DNA of 64,000 nt from NCBI RefSeq assembly GCF_008728195.1, contig NZ_CP031598.1, positions 4,836,001 through 4,900,000 of the forward strand, read 5' to 3'. Positions 34,321 through 46,539 of this stretch are shown piece by piece. Each line of letters starts with the position of its first letter. The first letter of the stretch is position 1. The notes below the pieces were generated by a model. It saw nothing but the letters and a program-made list of their open reading frames with translations, did not search any database and had not been told where the DNA came from. The DNA comes from Roseovarius indicus. GTDB taxonomy: Bacteria; Pseudomonadota; Alphaproteobacteria; Rhodobacterales; Rhodobacteraceae. A program made the translations under genes and the position numbers.

Positions 34321-34728
34321 TCAGCCAAGCAATCCAAGCGTGTCCTGGCACCGTCTTCCGCCATAGAACGCGCCGAGAATCTGCCCGAACACATCACCGC
34401 CGCCCGCGGCCTCGAACAAGGTCGCGCAGGAGCGCAGCTTGAGCGCGTCCACCGGCCCGAGAATCGTTTCGGGCGCCAGATCGTCATGGGACAGCATCGC
34501 CTCGGAAATCTCGGTCAACCGCCGCCCGAGCACCGGGTGGGCCAGATAGGCCTCCGCCTCGGCCCGGTCGGCGATACCGTAGTGAAGGGCCGTGGCCGAG
34601 CGACCCAGCCCCTTCAGCTGCGGAAAGACGAACCACATCCAGTGGCTGTCCTTCCGCCCCCGTTGGATTTCCTCCAGCGGTACGGGCCAGACCCGCTCTT
34701 GTGCTTCGATGAACCGGTCCAGGCTCAT
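34321..34728 (-). CDS. DUF1810 domain-containing protein
   Basis: The 135-residue protein shows the DUF1810 core: a helical N-terminus (SLDRFIEAQERVWPVPLEEI), DSHWMWFVFPQLKGLG and the later ALKLRSCATLFEAAGG region. The family is a widespread, uncharacterised small helical protein. I began it at 34728 (MSLDRF), where a GGAGGC sequence precedes the ATG. It stands alone between the operator region and hutU. Confidence 0.85.
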   Translation of the reverse strand: MSLDRFIEAQERVWPVPLEEIQRGRKDSHWMWFVFPQLKGLGRSATALHYGIADRAEAEAYLAHPVLGRRLTEISEAMLSHDDLAPETILGPVDALKLRSCATLFEAAGGGDVFGQILGAFYGGRRCQDTLGLLG

Positions 34729-34776
34729 GCCGCCTCCACAGGGTACGCTACAGCGCATCCTGCCCGGGGCCGCGCA

Positions 34777-36443
<1,667 letters not shown>

Positions 36444-36447
<4 letters not shown>

Positions 36448-37241
36448 GCAAGCTCTCCTTCGCGGGCAAGCTGGTCAATACGGGTCAGTATGGTTTGAAG
36501 ATGCGGGCGGATCGTTTCGGCCCGATCACGGCGATAGGTCCATGGCGGCATCTCTTCCATGTAGGTCGATTGGGCCAGTTCCATCTGGATGGCGTGACGC
36601 CCGGTATCCGGCCGTCCATGGTGCCGGGTCGTCCACCCGCCCTTGAAGCGGCCATTGGTGACCGAGCTGAAACCGTCAGCGGCGTCACAGACCTCTGCCA
36701 CCGCGCTGGCGATCCTCTCGTCGCAGGTGGTGCCGTTGTTCGTTCCGATATTGAAATCCGGCAACAGCCCCTCGAACAGGAACGGGATACGCGAGCGTAT
36801 GGAATGGCAGTCATACAGCACCGCCACCCCGTGCGCCGCCTGCACCCTCTGCAACTCCGCCTCCAGCGCCGCATGATACGGCGTGTGGAAGGCGTGCTTG
36901 CGCGCGGCGATGTCGGCCTCGGTCGGCGGCGTGTCCCAGATATCCAGCCCGTCGAAATCGGTCATCGGCACAAGGCCGGTGGTGTTCTGCCCCGGGTAAA
37001 GAGAGGCGCCCGACGGGTCGCGGTTGGCATCGATCACGTAGCGGTGGATCGTGGCCCGCACCACGGTCACGCCGGGCAGCAGCCCGTCATAGAGATCGTG
37101 GATATGCCAGTCGGTATCCGACAATCCGCGCCCGCGCTCGTTCAGGCAACGCCGGATATCCGCGGGCACATAGGTGCCGGTATGCGGCATGCCCAGAACG
37201 ACGGGGCCATCACCCCGGATCACCTCGACCGGCTCCATCAT
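36444..37241 (-). CDS. hutG: N-formylglutamate deformylase
   Basis: The 265-residue metalloenzyme of the FGase family hydrolyses N-formyl-L-glutamate to glutamate and formate. The likely zinc ligands are the histidine and acidic residues in [12 protein letters not shown] and [14 protein letters not shown], as in family members. It lies between hutH and hutU, overlapping both by ATGA. Its presence implies the branch in which formiminoglutamate is first deiminated by HutF, a gene not found in this window. Confidence 0.93.
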
Positions 37242-38773
37242 GCGTCTCCCATATCCAGTGCCAACCCAGCTGCACCGACCAGCGCGCCGTCGCGGATCAA
37301 CTGAGAGGCGGCTTCGAGGTCGGGCGCGAGATAGCGGTCTTCCTTCAGCGCCGGAACAGCCTTGCGCAGACTTGTCATGGCCCGTTGCAACGGCTCGCTC
37401 GTCTTGAGCGGACCGCGAAACTCGATGCCTTGCGCCGCACAGATCGCCTCGACCCCGAGGATCGTGGAAAGATTCGCGTTCATCCGCCCCAGTCGCCGCG
37501 CGGCATGGGCGGCCATGCTGACGTGATCCTCCTGGTTGGCCGAGGTCGGCGTCGAGTCGGTCGTGCAGGGGTTTGCGAGGTGCTTATTCTCGCTCATCAG
37601 CGCGGCGGTCGTGACCTCGGCGATCATCAGGCCCGAGTTCAGCCCCGGTTCCGGCGTAAGGAAGGGCGGCAGGTCGAAGCTCAGGTTCGGGTCGACCATC
37701 AGCGCCACCCGCCGTTGGGCTATGGCGCCCAGTTCGGCGATGGCCATGGCAATCTGGTCGGCGGCAAAGCCCACCGGCTCGGCGTGGAAGTTCCCGCCCG
37801 AGACGATCCGGCCCTCCTCGACCAGAACCAGCGGATTGTCGGTGACGGCGTTGGCCTCGATCTCCAGCACTTCGCCCGCACGCCTTAGCAGGTCGATCGC
37901 CGCGCCGCTCACCTGTGCCTGGCATCGGATGCAATACGGATCCTGCACGCGGCTGTCGCCCTCGCGGTGGCTTTCGCGGATCTCGCTGCCCTCCATCAGG
38001 GCGCTCTGCGCGCGGGCCGCCATGATCTGACCCTTGTGGCCGCGCAGGGTGTGGATGGCGTCGACCAGCGGCGCGGTGGAGCCCATGATCGCATCAGTCG
38101 ACAGCGACGCCGTGACGATACAACCCTCGGCATTGCGCCACGCCTGCCAGAGACCCACCAGCGCAAGCGCGGTCGAAAACTGCGTACCGTTGATCAGCGC
38201 AAGCCCTTCCTTTGGGCCAAGCACGATCGGTGTGATGCCGGCCTTGGCAAGCGCCTCGCCGCCGGGCAGTCTTTGACCGTTGAACGTTGCCTCGCCCTCG
38301 CCGATCATCACGGCCGCCATATGCGCCAACGGCGCAAGGTCGCCCGAGGCGCCCACCGACCCCTGGTCAGGCACCACCGGCGTGACGCCCGTCGCAAGCA
38401 TCCCTTCGATCAGCTCAACCGTCTGCCACTTCACGCCCGACGCGCCCCGGCCAAGCGACATCAACTTGAGCACCATCATCAGACGGGTCGTCGGCTCGTC
38501 CAGCGCCTCTCCCACACCGCAGCAATGGCTGAGGATCAGGTTGCGTTGCAGCGTTTCGGTCTGTTCGGACGGGATCTTGACGCTGGCCAGCTTGCCGAAG
38601 CCAGTGTTCACGCCGTAAACCGCCTCTTCCCCCTCGGCCGCGCGGCGCACGAGATCGGCGGCGGCCTCGACCCCGGGCTTTGCCGCACGGTCCAGCGTTG
38701 CCGCCTGCCCCCCGCGCCACAGCGCCTCGAGCGTCGAAAGCGTGACCGAGCCGGGAACCAGAACCTCGCTCAT
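37238..38773 (-). CDS. hutH: Histidine ammonia-lyase
   Basis: The 511-residue lyase removes ammonia from histidine to give urocanate. The Ala-Ser-Gly triad that cyclises to the MIO cofactor is in [14 protein letters not shown], near residues 142-144. The typical [11 protein letters not shown] motif is near residues 53-63. It overlaps hutI and hutG by four bases each. Histidine breakdown would start here, and the operon order is I-H-G-U. Confidence 0.96.
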   Translation of the reverse strand: MSEVLVPGSVTLSTLEALWRGGQAATLDRAAKPGVEAAADLVRRAAEGEEAVYGVNTGFGKLASVKIPSEQTETLQRNLILSHCCGVGEALDEPTTRLMMVLKLMSLGRGASGVKWQTVELIEGMLATGVTPVVPDQGSVGASGDLAPLAHMAAVMIGEGEATFNGQRLPGGEALAKAGITPIVLGPKEGLALINGTQFSTALALVGLWQAWRNAEGCIVTASLSTDAIMGSTAPLVDAIHTLRGHKGQIMAARAQSALMEGSEIRESHREGDSRVQDPYCIRCQAQVSGAAIDLLRRAGEVLEIEANAVTDNPLVLVEEGRIVSGGNFHAEPVGFAADQIAMAIAELGAIAQRRVALMVDPNLSFDLPPFLTPEPGLNSGLMIAEVTTAALMSENKHLANPCTTDSTPTSANQEDHVSMAAHAARRLGRMNANLSTILGVEAICAAQGIEFRGPLKTSEPLQRAMTSLRKAVPALKEDRYLAPDLEAASQLIRDGALVGAAGLALDMGDA

Positions 38774-39960
38774 CCTTCACCTCCGAAGATACGCCGGTTC
38801 AACGGGTTGAACCCGATCCGATAGGCCAGCTCGGCCGGCTGGGCCACGTCCCACACCGCAAGGTCGGCCCGGTTGCCGGGGGCGATCACGCCTGTATCGT
38901 CTAGGCCAAGCGCCTGTGCCGCGTGGCTTGTGACCCCGGCGAGCGCCTCTTCCGGCGTCATGCGGAACAGGGTGCAGCCCATGTTCATCGTCAGCAGCAG
39001 CGATGCCAGAGGCGACGAGCCCGGATTGCAATCGGTCGCCAGCGCCATCGGCACGCCATGCTTGCGGAAGGCCTCGATGGGCGGCAGCTGGGTTTCATGC
39101 AGGGTATAGAACGCGCCCGGCAGGATCACCGCCACGCTGCCCGACCCGGCCAGCGCCTGTGCATCGCTCTCGTCGGCGTATTCCACGTGATCGGCCGACA
39201 GCGCGCCGTATTTGGCGGCCAGCTTGGTGCCGCCGATATTGCTCAGCTGCTCGGCATGCAGCTTGACGGGCAGGCCAAGTTCCTTGGCCTTCGCGAAGAC
39301 CGGCTCGATCTCTTCCACGGAAAACGCGATCCCCTCGCAGAACCCGTCGACGGCATCGGCCAGCCCTTCCTCTGCCGCCTGCTCCAGCGCGGGCAGGCAG
39401 ACCTCGGCGATATAATCGGCGTTGCGGCCCTTGTACTCGGCCGGCACCGCGTGAGCGCCGAGGAACGAGGTTTTCACCCGCACATCGCGCGACGCGGCCA
39501 CCCGCCGGGCGACGCGCAGCATCTTCAGCTCGGTGTCGACATCCAGCCCGTAGCCCGACTTGATCTCGATCACCGACACGCCCTCGGCGATCAGCGCGTC
39601 GGCGCGGGTCAAGGCGTCAGCCAGCAGGTCGTCTTCCGACGTCTCGCGCGTGGCTGTCACGGTCGAGACGATCCCGCCCCCGGCGCGCGCAACTTCCTCG
39701 TAGCTCGCCCCGTTCAGGCGCATCTCGAACTCGCCGGCGCGGTCACCGCCGAAGACGATATGGGTGTGACAATCGATCAGCGCAGGCGTGATCAGGCGGC
39801 CTTCCATGTCCTCGCCCGTTTCGGCGAACTCGGCGGGCAGGTCACTCTCGGGTCCGACCCAACGGATCTTGCCATCGGCAAAGGAGACCGCACCGGCCTC
39901 GATCAGGCCATAGGCCCTGTCTCCGGTCATCGTGGCAATCGTCGCGTTCCGTAAAAGCAT
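38770..39960 (-). CDS. hutI: Imidazolonepropionase
   Basis: The 396-residue amidohydrolase-superfamily enzyme opens the imidazolone ring to N-formimidoyl-L-glutamate. Metal-binding histidines are in [16 protein letters not shown] and [13 protein letters not shown], and a catalytic-site segment [10 protein letters not shown] lies in the middle. I began it at 39960 ([10 protein letters not shown]) because the first 22 residues of the longer frame are not conserved in character and would overlap the promoter palindrome. It is the first gene of the hut operon. Confidence 0.94.
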   Translation of the reverse strand: MLLRNATIATMTGDRAYGLIEAGAVSFADGKIRWVGPESDLPAEFAETGEDMEGRLITPALIDCHTHIVFGGDRAGEFEMRLNGASYEEVARAGGGIVSTVTATRETSEDDLLADALTRADALIAEGVSVIEIKSGYGLDVDTELKMLRVARRVAASRDVRVKTSFLGAHAVPAEYKGRNADYIAEVCLPALEQAAEEGLADAVDGFCEGIAFSVEEIEPVFAKAKELGLPVKLHAEQLSNIGGTKLAAKYGALSADHVEYADESDAQALAGSGSVAVILPGAFYTLHETQLPPIEAFRKHGVPMALATDCNPGSSPLASLLLTMNMGCTLFRMTPEEALAGVTSHAAQALGLDDTGVIAPGNRADLAVWDVAQPAELAYRIGFNPLNRRIFGGEG

Positions 39961-39997
39961 GCGCGGTCTTTCCCTGCTGAGTCCCGATATGCACCAT

Positions 39998-40019
39998 TTA
40001 TTATGTCTGCACATAATAA
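39998..40019. promoter_or_regulatory. Palindromic operator candidate upstream of hutI
   Basis: Nine-base arms TTATTATGT and ACATAATAA flank a four-base centre CTGC, 38 bp upstream of the hutI start. Its AT-richness stands out in a GC-rich region. It is a likely GntR-family (HutC-type) site, but no hutC gene is in the window. Confidence 0.6.
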
Positions 40020-40048
40020 TCGTCAAGGAAAGAATGCCTTCCGCCCGC

Positions 40049-40078
40049 CAAAAGCAAACCGCCCCACGATGGGGGCGG
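40049..40078 (-). terminator. Intrinsic terminator of the ABC transporter operon
   Basis: On the minus strand, CCGCCCC pairs with GGGGCGG (40059-40078) and a T-rich tract follows. It lies 30 bp past the stop of the fused ATPase gene. Confidence 0.7.
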
Positions 40079-40107
40079 CCTCTGGCTCATTTCGTGAGCA
40101 ATGCGCG

Positions 40108-42201
40108 CTATTCCGCGGCGATCTTGATGACGGGCTCCATCCGCGACAGGATATCGTCGGCCAAGTGGCACTTGACCTGGTGCCCCTCGGCCAGCACGCG
40201 GACCGGCGGTACCTCCTTCTCGCACAGCCCTCCCGGCACCTCCGACTTCCAGCGGCAGCGCGTCTGGAAGGGGCAGCCCGGCGGCGGGTTCATGGCCGAG
40301 GGCACGTCGCCCTCGAGCACGATATGCTTTTTCTCGACATGGGTGTCGGCAATCGGCACCGCCGACAGCAGCGCCTCGGTATAGGGGTGATAGGGGGGCG
40401 AGAAGACCTGTTCGGTGGTGCCAAGCTCGACCACGTGGCCGAGATACATGACCATCACCCTGTCCGACAGGTACCGCACGATCGACAGGTCGTGGGAGAT
40501 GAACAGCAGCGTCGTCTTCTTCTCGCGCTGGATTTCCATCAGCAGGTCGGTGACCGCCGCCTGTACCGACACGTCGAGCGCCGAGACGGGTTCGTCCGCA
40601 ACCACGATCCGGGCCCCGCCGGCAAAGGCGCGGGCGATACCGACCCTCTGCTTCTGCCCGCCCGACAATTGCCGCGGCATCCGCTCGGCGAACTCGCGCG
40701 GCAGCTTCACCAGGTCGAGCAGGCGCATCATCTCGGTATGCCGCTCCTCGTCGGAATTGCCATGCCCGAAGATTTCCAGCGCCCGCATGATCTGGCGGCC
40801 CACCGTCATCGAAGGGTTCAGCGTGTCGAACGGGTTCTGGAAGACCATCTGGATGTCGGCCACGGTCTGGGTGTCGCGGCTTTGAATGGGGATATGTTCG
40901 ATGTTCTTGTTATCCAGCAGGATCTGACCGTCGGTCGCCGTCTCCAGCCCCATCAGCACCTTGGCGAAGGTCGACTTGCCACAGCCCGACTCGCCCACGA
41001 TCGCCAGCGTCTCGCTCTCCCGCGCCTCGAAGGTCAGCGTTTCGTTGGCCTTGACCACCTTGGTCGCCCCGCTGGAGCCGAACAGCGCGTTGGCCGCCAC
41101 CTCGTAGTATTTCTTGAGGTTCTCCATCTTCAGGACGACATCGCCCTTCTTCGTCGCCTCGGTCTGCACGGCGGCCTTGATCGGCGCGTGCCAGTCGATT
41201 TCCTTGTACCGCAGACAGCGGGTGAAATGCCGGTCGTCGCCGCCGATCTGCTCCATGGGAATGGCGATATCCTGGTTGCACCGCCCCTCTTCGAAATAAT
41301 CGCAGCGCGGGCCGAAGTTGCAGCCCGGCGGGCGTTCGTGCGGCAGGGGGAAGTTGCCGGGAATGGCCACCAGCGGGCGCGCGTTCTTGTCGGCGCCGGG
41401 CAAAGGGATCGACCGGAACAGCGCCTGAGTGTAGGGGTGCTGCATCTTGTCGAACACGTCCTCGATGCTGCCGGTCTCGACCGCCTCGCCGGAATACATC
41501 ACGCAGATCCGGTCGCATGTTTCCAGCACCAGCCCGAGGTTGTGGCTGATGAACAGCATCGACGTGCCGTACTTGCGGCCCAGCTCCTTGACCAGCTCGA
41601 CCACGGCCGCCTCGACCGTCACGTCAAGCGCGGTGGTGGGCTCGTCGAGGATCAGCAGGCTGGGGTTGGCCATCAGCGCCATGGCGATGACGATCCGCTG
41701 CTGCTGGCCGCCGGAAAGCTGGTGCGGGAAGGATTTGAGAATGCGCTCGGGGTCGGGCAGTTTCACGTCCTGCACCACTTCCAGGGCGCGCTTATAGGCC
41801 TCCTTCTCCGACACCTTCTCGTGGATCATCGGAACTTCCATCAGCTGCTTGCCGATCTTCATCGCCGGGTTCAGGCTTGCCATCGGCTCCTGGTAGATCA
41901 TCGCGATCTCGTTGCCGCGAATGTCGCGCAGCTCCTCGGCCGACAACTTGCCAAGGTCGCGGCCCTTGAACTTGATCGACCCACCAACGATCCGGCCATT
42001 CACGCCCAGGTCCTGCATCACGCCCAGCGCCACGGTCGACTTGCCGCAACCGCTCTCGCCGACAAGGCCCACCGCCTCCCCCGGCTGCACCTCGACTGAG
42101 AAATCCATCACCGCCGGGATTTCCCTCAGCCGCGTGAAGAACGAGATCGACAGGCTGTCGATTTCGAGGATCGGGCCGTCATAGTCTGGTTTCTGCGACA
42201 T
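40108..42201 (-). CDS. Fused dipeptide/oligopeptide ABC transporter ATP-binding protein
   Basis: The 697-residue protein is two peptide-transport ATPases (DppD and DppF types) fused end to end. Each half has Walker A ([12 protein letters not shown] and [12 protein letters not shown]), the signature LSGGQQQR or LSGGQKQR and Walker B (LLILDEPTT and VVADEPVS). Each also has a cysteine cluster in its C-terminal domain ([10 protein letters not shown] and [11 protein letters not shown]), as in DppD/OppD proteins that bind an iron-sulphur cluster. The two permease genes precede it. Fused peptide ATPases are common in alphaproteobacteria. Confidence 0.93.
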   Translation of the reverse strand: MSQKPDYDGPILEIDSLSISFFTRLREIPAVMDFSVEVQPGEAVGLVGESGCGKSTVALGVMQDLGVNGRIVGGSIKFKGRDLGKLSAEELRDIRGNEIAMIYQEPMASLNPAMKIGKQLMEVPMIHEKVSEKEAYKRALEVVQDVKLPDPERILKSFPHQLSGGQQQRIVIAMALMANPSLLILDEPTTALDVTVEAAVVELVKELGRKYGTSMLFISHNLGLVLETCDRICVMYSGEAVETGSIEDVFDKMQHPYTQALFRSIPLPGADKNARPLVAIPGNFPLPHERPPGCNFGPRCDYFEEGRCNQDIAIPMEQIGGDDRHFTRCLRYKEIDWHAPIKAAVQTEATKKGDVVLKMENLKKYYEVAANALFGSSGATKVVKANETLTFEARESETLAIVGESGCGKSTFAKVLMGLETATDGQILLDNKNIEHIPIQSRDTQTVADIQMVFQNPFDTLNPSMTVGRQIMRALEIFGHGNSDEERHTEMMRLLDLVKLPREFAERMPRQLSGGQKQRVGIARAFAGGARIVVADEPVSALDVSVQAAVTDLLMEIQREKKTTLLFISHDLSIVRYLSDRVMVMYLGHVVELGTTEQVFSPPYHPYTEALLSAVPIADTHVEKKHIVLEGDVPSAMNPPPGCPFQTRCRWKSEVPGGLCEKEVPPVRVLAEGHQVKCHLADDILSRMEPVIKIAAE

Positions 42202-42229
42202 CTCGTTGTCCTTTTCCCCGAACGGGCGA

Positions 42230-43423
42230 TTAATCCTTCAGGCTTTCTTCCCGCAGACCGTCGGCGAGGAAGTTCAGCCCCAGCACCAGCGTCAGCAGCG
42301 CGATGGCGGGCGGCACCGCGATGTGCAGGATGTTGGCCGACAGAAGGCGGCGCCCGTCGATGATCATCTTGCCCCAGTCGGCGCTTTCCGATTCCAGCCC
42401 GAGGCCGAAGAAACCCAGGGTCCCCAGAAGGATGGTGGTGTAGCCGATGCGCAGGCAGAAATCGACCAGAAGCGGCCCCCGCGCATTGGGCAGGATTTCC
42501 CACAGCATGATATACCACGGCCCCTCGCCCCGCGTCTGTGCGGCGGCGACATAGTCGCGCGTCTTGATATCCAGCACGAGGCCCCGAACGATCCGGAAGA
42601 CGGTGGGCGAGTTGACGAAGACCACCGACACGAACACCACCAGGAGGTTGGGCGGGAAGCTGATGATGCCCAGCGGGTCCTTGTCCCAGGCGATGCCGAG
42701 ATAGACCCAGAGCCCGATCACAAGCGTGATCGCCACGTAGACGTTCCGCTTCTTCGGCTGGGTGTGATAGCGCGAGTTCCACAGGATCACGAGGAACACC
42801 AGCGGGAAGACGAACAGCACCCCGGCCATGTAGACGGGTATGCCCGTCTGTACGATCTCGGGCGTCACCAGCAGGTAGAAGAGCAGGATCACCGGGAAGG
42901 CCAGGACGAGGTTCGACAGGAACGACAGCACCGTGTCGAACCGCCCGCCGTAATAGCCCGCAGGAAGGCCAAGCGTGATGCCGACCATGAAGGCGAAGAT
43001 CGTGGCGAAGGGGGCGATCAGGATCACCTTGATCGACCCCGCGATCACCCGGCTGAACACGTCGCGCCCAAGGTTGTCGCCGCCCAGCAGGTAATGCGCC
43101 CCGGCATCGGGGTCGGGCGTGCCGATCAGCTTGGAATAGGGCGTGCCCGGCAGCGCCTTCTTCATCATCGCCGACTGGTCGAGCGGGTCATGCGTTGCGA
43201 CCATGTCGAACACCCCGGCGAAGAAGGCCGTGTAGGTCCAGAACAGAACCAGCGCGAGGCCGATCATGCCCACCGTGCTGTCGAACAGCTTGCCATAGAG
43301 GCCAAGCTTGCGCTTGTAGGTCATCGACACCACGAAGGTGATCACCATGAGGATCAGGACGGGTGCGAACTGGATGATCATCTGGCCGAAGATCGCGCCC
43401 CAGCTGAGTGCGTCGTTATTCAT
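42230..43423 (-). CDS. ABC transporter permease, DppC type
   Basis: The 397-residue membrane protein contains the BPD_transp_1 domain with its EAA-like loop (AAAQTRGEGPWYIMLWEILP) and six or so hydrophobic segments, plus extra N-terminal transmembrane helices. The segment between residues 180 and 290 adds more hydrophobic stretches than usual for DppC. It is the second gene of the operon and partners the DppB-type permease and the fused ATPase. Confidence 0.9.
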   Translation of the reverse strand: MNNDALSWGAIFGQMIIQFAPVLILMVITFVVSMTYKRKLGLYGKLFDSTVGMIGLALVLFWTYTAFFAGVFDMVATHDPLDQSAMMKKALPGTPYSKLIGTPDPDAGAHYLLGGDNLGRDVFSRVIAGSIKVILIAPFATIFAFMVGITLGLPAGYYGGRFDTVLSFLSNLVLAFPVILLFYLLVTPEIVQTGIPVYMAGVLFVFPLVFLVILWNSRYHTQPKKRNVYVAITLVIGLWVYLGIAWDKDPLGIISFPPNLLVVFVSVVFVNSPTVFRIVRGLVLDIKTRDYVAAAQTRGEGPWYIMLWEILPNARGPLLVDFCLRIGYTTILLGTLGFFGLGLESESADWGKMIIDGRRLLSANILHIAVPPAIALLTLVLGLNFLADGLREESLKD

Positions 43424-43438
43424 CTCTGCGGCCCTTCC

Positions 43439-44485
43439 CTAGCTCACGCTGATCCGCGGATTCAGGTAGACATAGCCGATGTCCGATATCAGCTGCGTCA
43501 CCAGAACCACGATGACCGATATGACCGAAACCCCCAGCAGAAGCTCGATATCGTTGTTCCCGGCCGCCAGCACCAGGGTCCAGCCGAAGCCCTTGTAGTT
43601 GAACAGCGTCTCGACGATCACCACCCCGTTCAGCAGCCACGGAAACTGCAGCATGATCACCGTGAACGGCGCGATCAGCGCGTTCCTGAGCGCGTGTTTC
43701 ACGACGATGTTGGGAAAGCTGACGCCCTTGAGCCGCGCGGTGCGGATATATTGCGAGGTCATCACTTCGGCCATCGAGGCCCGCGTCATCCGGGCGATAT
43801 ACCCCATGCCATAGGCGGCGATGGTCAGCACCGGCAGGAAGAAATTCTCGAAGGTGACATTGTCCATCGCGCTGGTCGCGGTGCCCTTGAACCATTTCAG
43901 GCCCACGGCGGAACTGGCGAAGATGGCGATGAACAAGACCCCCGACACGTATTCCGGCGTCGCCGTCGTGGAAATCGAGAAGGTCGATAGCGACCGGTCG
44001 AGGCGTGAACCCTCCCGCATCCCGGCCAGCACGCCCAGTATCAGCGCCGATGGCACCATCAGCAGCATCACCCAGAACATCAGGATGCCGGTCAGGCCCA
44101 GCTTTTCAGCGATGATGCCGCCGACATCCTCCTTGATGACGGTGGAAAACCCCCAGTTGCCCTGAAGCACGCCACAGAAACGGGGCGCCTCTTCGATCGG
44201 CTGATCTCCTTCGGCGCAACGCGCGCGCACCTTCCCGTCGGTGCCTTCGATCACGTAGCCCGGCAGCACACCCAGCCATTGGCCATACTTGGTGACCATC
44301 GGCTGAAGGTATCCCCGGTTGTTGAGATAGGTCGCAACCTCCTCGTCCGACATGCGGAAGTTGCCCTGCGTCTTGGCGAGCTTTTCGAGGTTGGGGTAAA
44401 GGTTCGTGAGAAAAAAGACGATAAAGGTCAGGCACAGCGCGGTCAGGATCATGACGCCGACCCGGCGCAGAATGAACTTCCCCAT
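43439..44485 (-). CDS. ABC transporter permease, DppB type
   Basis: The 348-residue permease starts MGKFILRRVGVMILTALCL, the usual DppB N-terminus, and has the TARLKGVSFPNIVVKHALRN EAA loop. A large periplasmic insertion of about 100 residues (from LYPNLEKLAKTQG to VLQGNWGF) carries two cysteines, in ARCAEG and RFCGVL, that may form a disulfide. It is the first gene of the three-gene operon, but no substrate-binding protein gene lies upstream of it or in the window. Confidence 0.9.
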   Translation of the reverse strand: MGKFILRRVGVMILTALCLTFIVFFLTNLYPNLEKLAKTQGNFRMSDEEVATYLNNRGYLQPMVTKYGQWLGVLPGYVIEGTDGKVRARCAEGDQPIEEAPRFCGVLQGNWGFSTVIKEDVGGIIAEKLGLTGILMFWVMLLMVPSALILGVLAGMREGSRLDRSLSTFSISTTATPEYVSGVLFIAIFASSAVGLKWFKGTATSAMDNVTFENFFLPVLTIAAYGMGYIARMTRASMAEVMTSQYIRTARLKGVSFPNIVVKHALRNALIAPFTVIMLQFPWLLNGVVIVETLFNYKGFGWTLVLAAGNNDIELLLGVSVISVIVVLVTQLISDIGYVYLNPRISVS

Positions 44486-44693
44486 TAAAGGCCCCCTGTT
44501 GGCTCTTGTTATTTGCTCAGGAAGATGTCCCGTCCTCCTTAATTGCTAAACAACAAAACCACATCGGTCCAGCCGTTCCGCAATATTCGAACGGTTCTGT
44601 CAGGGTTTGCGTAAGTTTGCTGCACATGGACCGGCATGCCGCATACGTATTGCGACACTGGGGTATAGCGGGCGGCAGAACCGCCCGCTGCGA

Positions 44694-44755
44694 CAAAAAA
44701 ACCGCCACCCGTGGATGCCCGAAAACAAGGCATCCGGGGCGATCATGAGGCGGTG
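44694..44755 (-). terminator. Putative terminator downstream of ald
   Basis: On the minus strand, an inner hairpin GGATGCC/GGCATCC (44713-44735) nested in CCGCC/GGCGG is followed by a run of seven Ts at 44694-44701. An additional GC hairpin at 44667-44689 has nine-base arms but no T-run. Confidence 0.55.
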
Positions 44756-44781
44756 GGCAAACCGGTCTGCCCGGCCCGCTC

Positions 44782-45900
44782 TCAGCCCTTCACCACCATC
44801 TGGGGCGAGATCACGTCGATGCCGAGCGCGCGGCCGACCGCGTAATAGGTCAACTGCCCGGCATGCACGTTGAGCCCGTTCAGCAGGTGCGGATCGTCGG
44901 CGCAGGCCTGTTGCCAGCCCTTGTCGGCCAGCGCCAGCATGAAGGGCATGGTGGCGTTGCCCAGCGCGATGGTCGAGGTCCGTGCCACGGCGCCCGGCAT
45001 GTTGGCCACGCAGTAATGCATGATCCCGTCGACATCGTAGATCGGGTCGGCATGGGTGGTGGCCTTCGAGGTCTCGAAACAGCCGCCCTGGTCGATGGCC
45101 ACGTCGACCAGCGCCGCGCCGGGTTTCATGGTCGGGAACTGGTCGCGGCGCACCAGCTTGGGCGCCTCGGCCCCGGGGATCAGCACGGCGCCGATCACCA
45201 TGTCGGCGCGGGTAAGGTGCTCTTCCAGAAGGCCGGTCGAGGAATAGCCCGTCTTGAAGACGCCCGCGAAGGCATCATCCAGATAGCGCAGACGCGGCAG
45301 CGAGCGGTCGAGCACGGTGACATCCGCGCCCATGCCCGCCGCGATGCGTGCGGCATGGGTGCCGACGACGCCGCCGCCGATCACCAGCACGTTGGCCGGG
45401 CCCACGCCCGGCACGCCGCCCATCAGCACACCGCGCCCGCCATTCGCCTTCTGCAGCGTCCACGCGCCCACCTGCGGCGCCAGCCGCCCGGCCACCTCGG
45501 ACATCGGCGCCAGCAGGGGCAGACCGCCCCGGTCATCGGTCACCGTTTCATAGGCAATGGCGGTGCAGCCGCTGGCCAGCAGGTCCTTGGTTTGTGCCGG
45601 GTCGGGGGCGAGGTGCAGATAGGTAAACAAAAGCTGACCCTCGCGCAGCATCTTGCGCTCGTTCGCCTGCGGCTCCTTAACCTTCACGATCAAGTCTGCG
45701 ATGGCGAAGATCTCCTCGGCGGTGTCGAGGATATTCGCCCCGGCGGCCGTATAGGCGGCATCGTCAAAGCCGGCGCCCTTGCCGGCGCCGGCCTGGATGA
45801 TAACCTCGTGACCGTGCGCCACCGCTTCCTGCGCGGCGTTGGGGGTCATGCCGACGCGGAATTCCTGCGGCTTGATCTCGGTCGGGCATCCGATTTTCAT
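44782..45900 (-). CDS. ald: Alanine dehydrogenase
   Basis: The 372-residue NAD-dependent enzyme interconverts alanine and pyruvate plus ammonia. It has the MKIGCPTEIKPQEFRVGMTP N-terminus, the substrate-binding LVKVKEPQ and FTYLHLAPD segments and the Rossmann motif GGGVVGTHAARIA. It is divergent from an Lrp-family gene with 138 bp between, a standard arrangement for AldR control in which alanine activates ald. Confidence 0.96.
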   Translation of the reverse strand: MKIGCPTEIKPQEFRVGMTPNAAQEAVAHGHEVIIQAGAGKGAGFDDAAYTAAGANILDTAEEIFAIADLIVKVKEPQANERKMLREGQLLFTYLHLAPDPAQTKDLLASGCTAIAYETVTDDRGGLPLLAPMSEVAGRLAPQVGAWTLQKANGGRGVLMGGVPGVGPANVLVIGGGVVGTHAARIAAGMGADVTVLDRSLPRLRYLDDAFAGVFKTGYSSTGLLEEHLTRADMVIGAVLIPGAEAPKLVRRDQFPTMKPGAALVDVAIDQGGCFETSKATTHADPIYDVDGIMHYCVANMPGAVARTSTIALGNATMPFMLALADKGWQQACADDPHLLNGLNVHAGQLTYYAVGRALGIDVISPQMVVKG

Positions 45901-46038
45901 GGGTCGATCCTCCTCCTGAATCTTTGTGCCAGAATGTCGCAGATCGCGCGCAATTGGGTTGAAATCTTTGCCACTCCCTTGACCTTGCAGTGAAGGTTCT
46001 TCGAATAAACGGCAGGTTAATCGAAAGGCCTTGCGCTA
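45901..46038. promoter_or_regulatory. Divergent ald/lrp promoter region
   Basis: The 138-bp region between ald and its likely regulator is more AT-rich than the flanking genes. Stretches such as ttcttcgaataaa and ttaatcgaaag may be binding half-sites of the Lrp protein, but no clean consensus is evident. Confidence 0.4.
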
Positions 46039-46497
46039 ATGTCCCTCGACGCAACAGACCGTCGCCTGCTTGCCGTGCTGCAGCGGCGCGGGCGCATCTC
46101 GAATGCCGACCTTGCCGAAGAGGTGAACCTCTCGGCCAGCGCCTGTCACCGGCGCGTCGGGCGGCTGGAGGCAGAGGGGTATATCCGCGGCTATGTCGCC
46201 CTGCTGGATGCGCGCAAGCTGGGCATGTCGGCCACGATCTTCGTCGAGATCACCCTTTCGACCCAAGCCGACGACGTGCTCGAGGCGTTCGAGAAGGCCG
46301 TGGGGCGCATCCCGGACGTTCTGGAATGCTACCACACGGCGGGCGCCGCGGATTACATCCTCAAGGTCGTCGCCGACAGCACCGAGGATTTCGCCCGCAT
46401 CCACCGCCAGCACCTGGCCCGCCTGCCCGGCGTGGCGAAGATGCAGTCGAGCTTCACCCTGCGCACCGTGTCGAACACCACCGCCCTGCCCCTCTGA
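46039..46497 (+). CDS. Lrp/AsnC-family transcriptional regulator, AldR-like
   Basis: The 152-residue regulator has a helix-turn-helix (ISNADLAEEVNLSASACHRR) and a C-terminal RAM ligand-binding domain (YILKVVADSTEDFARIH). Lrp-family proteins bind an amino acid and assemble as octamers. Divergence from ald makes an alanine-responsive role the best inference. The start codon is preceded by AAGGCC only weakly, but the N-terminus MSLDATDRRLLAVLQ is typical. Confidence 0.9.
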   Translation: MSLDATDRRLLAVLQRRGRISNADLAEEVNLSASACHRRVGRLEAEGYIRGYVALLDARKLGMSATIFVEITLSTQADDVLEAFEKAVGRIPDVLECYHTAGAADYILKVVADSTEDFARIHRQHLARLPGVAKMQSSFTLRTVSNTTALPL

Positions 46498-46539
46498 CGC
46501 GGCTTGCCAAGGCGGCGCGCTTTGACCAATCTGCCGGTC

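Noticed and set aside
40003..42099. A 698-residue plus-strand frame
   Set aside because: It is antisense to the fused ABC ATPase, whose Walker motifs are intact on the minus strand.
44667..44689. GC-rich hairpin considered as a terminator
   Set aside because: Nine-base arms are present but no T-run follows on either strand; the nearby structure at 44694-44755 is a better terminator.
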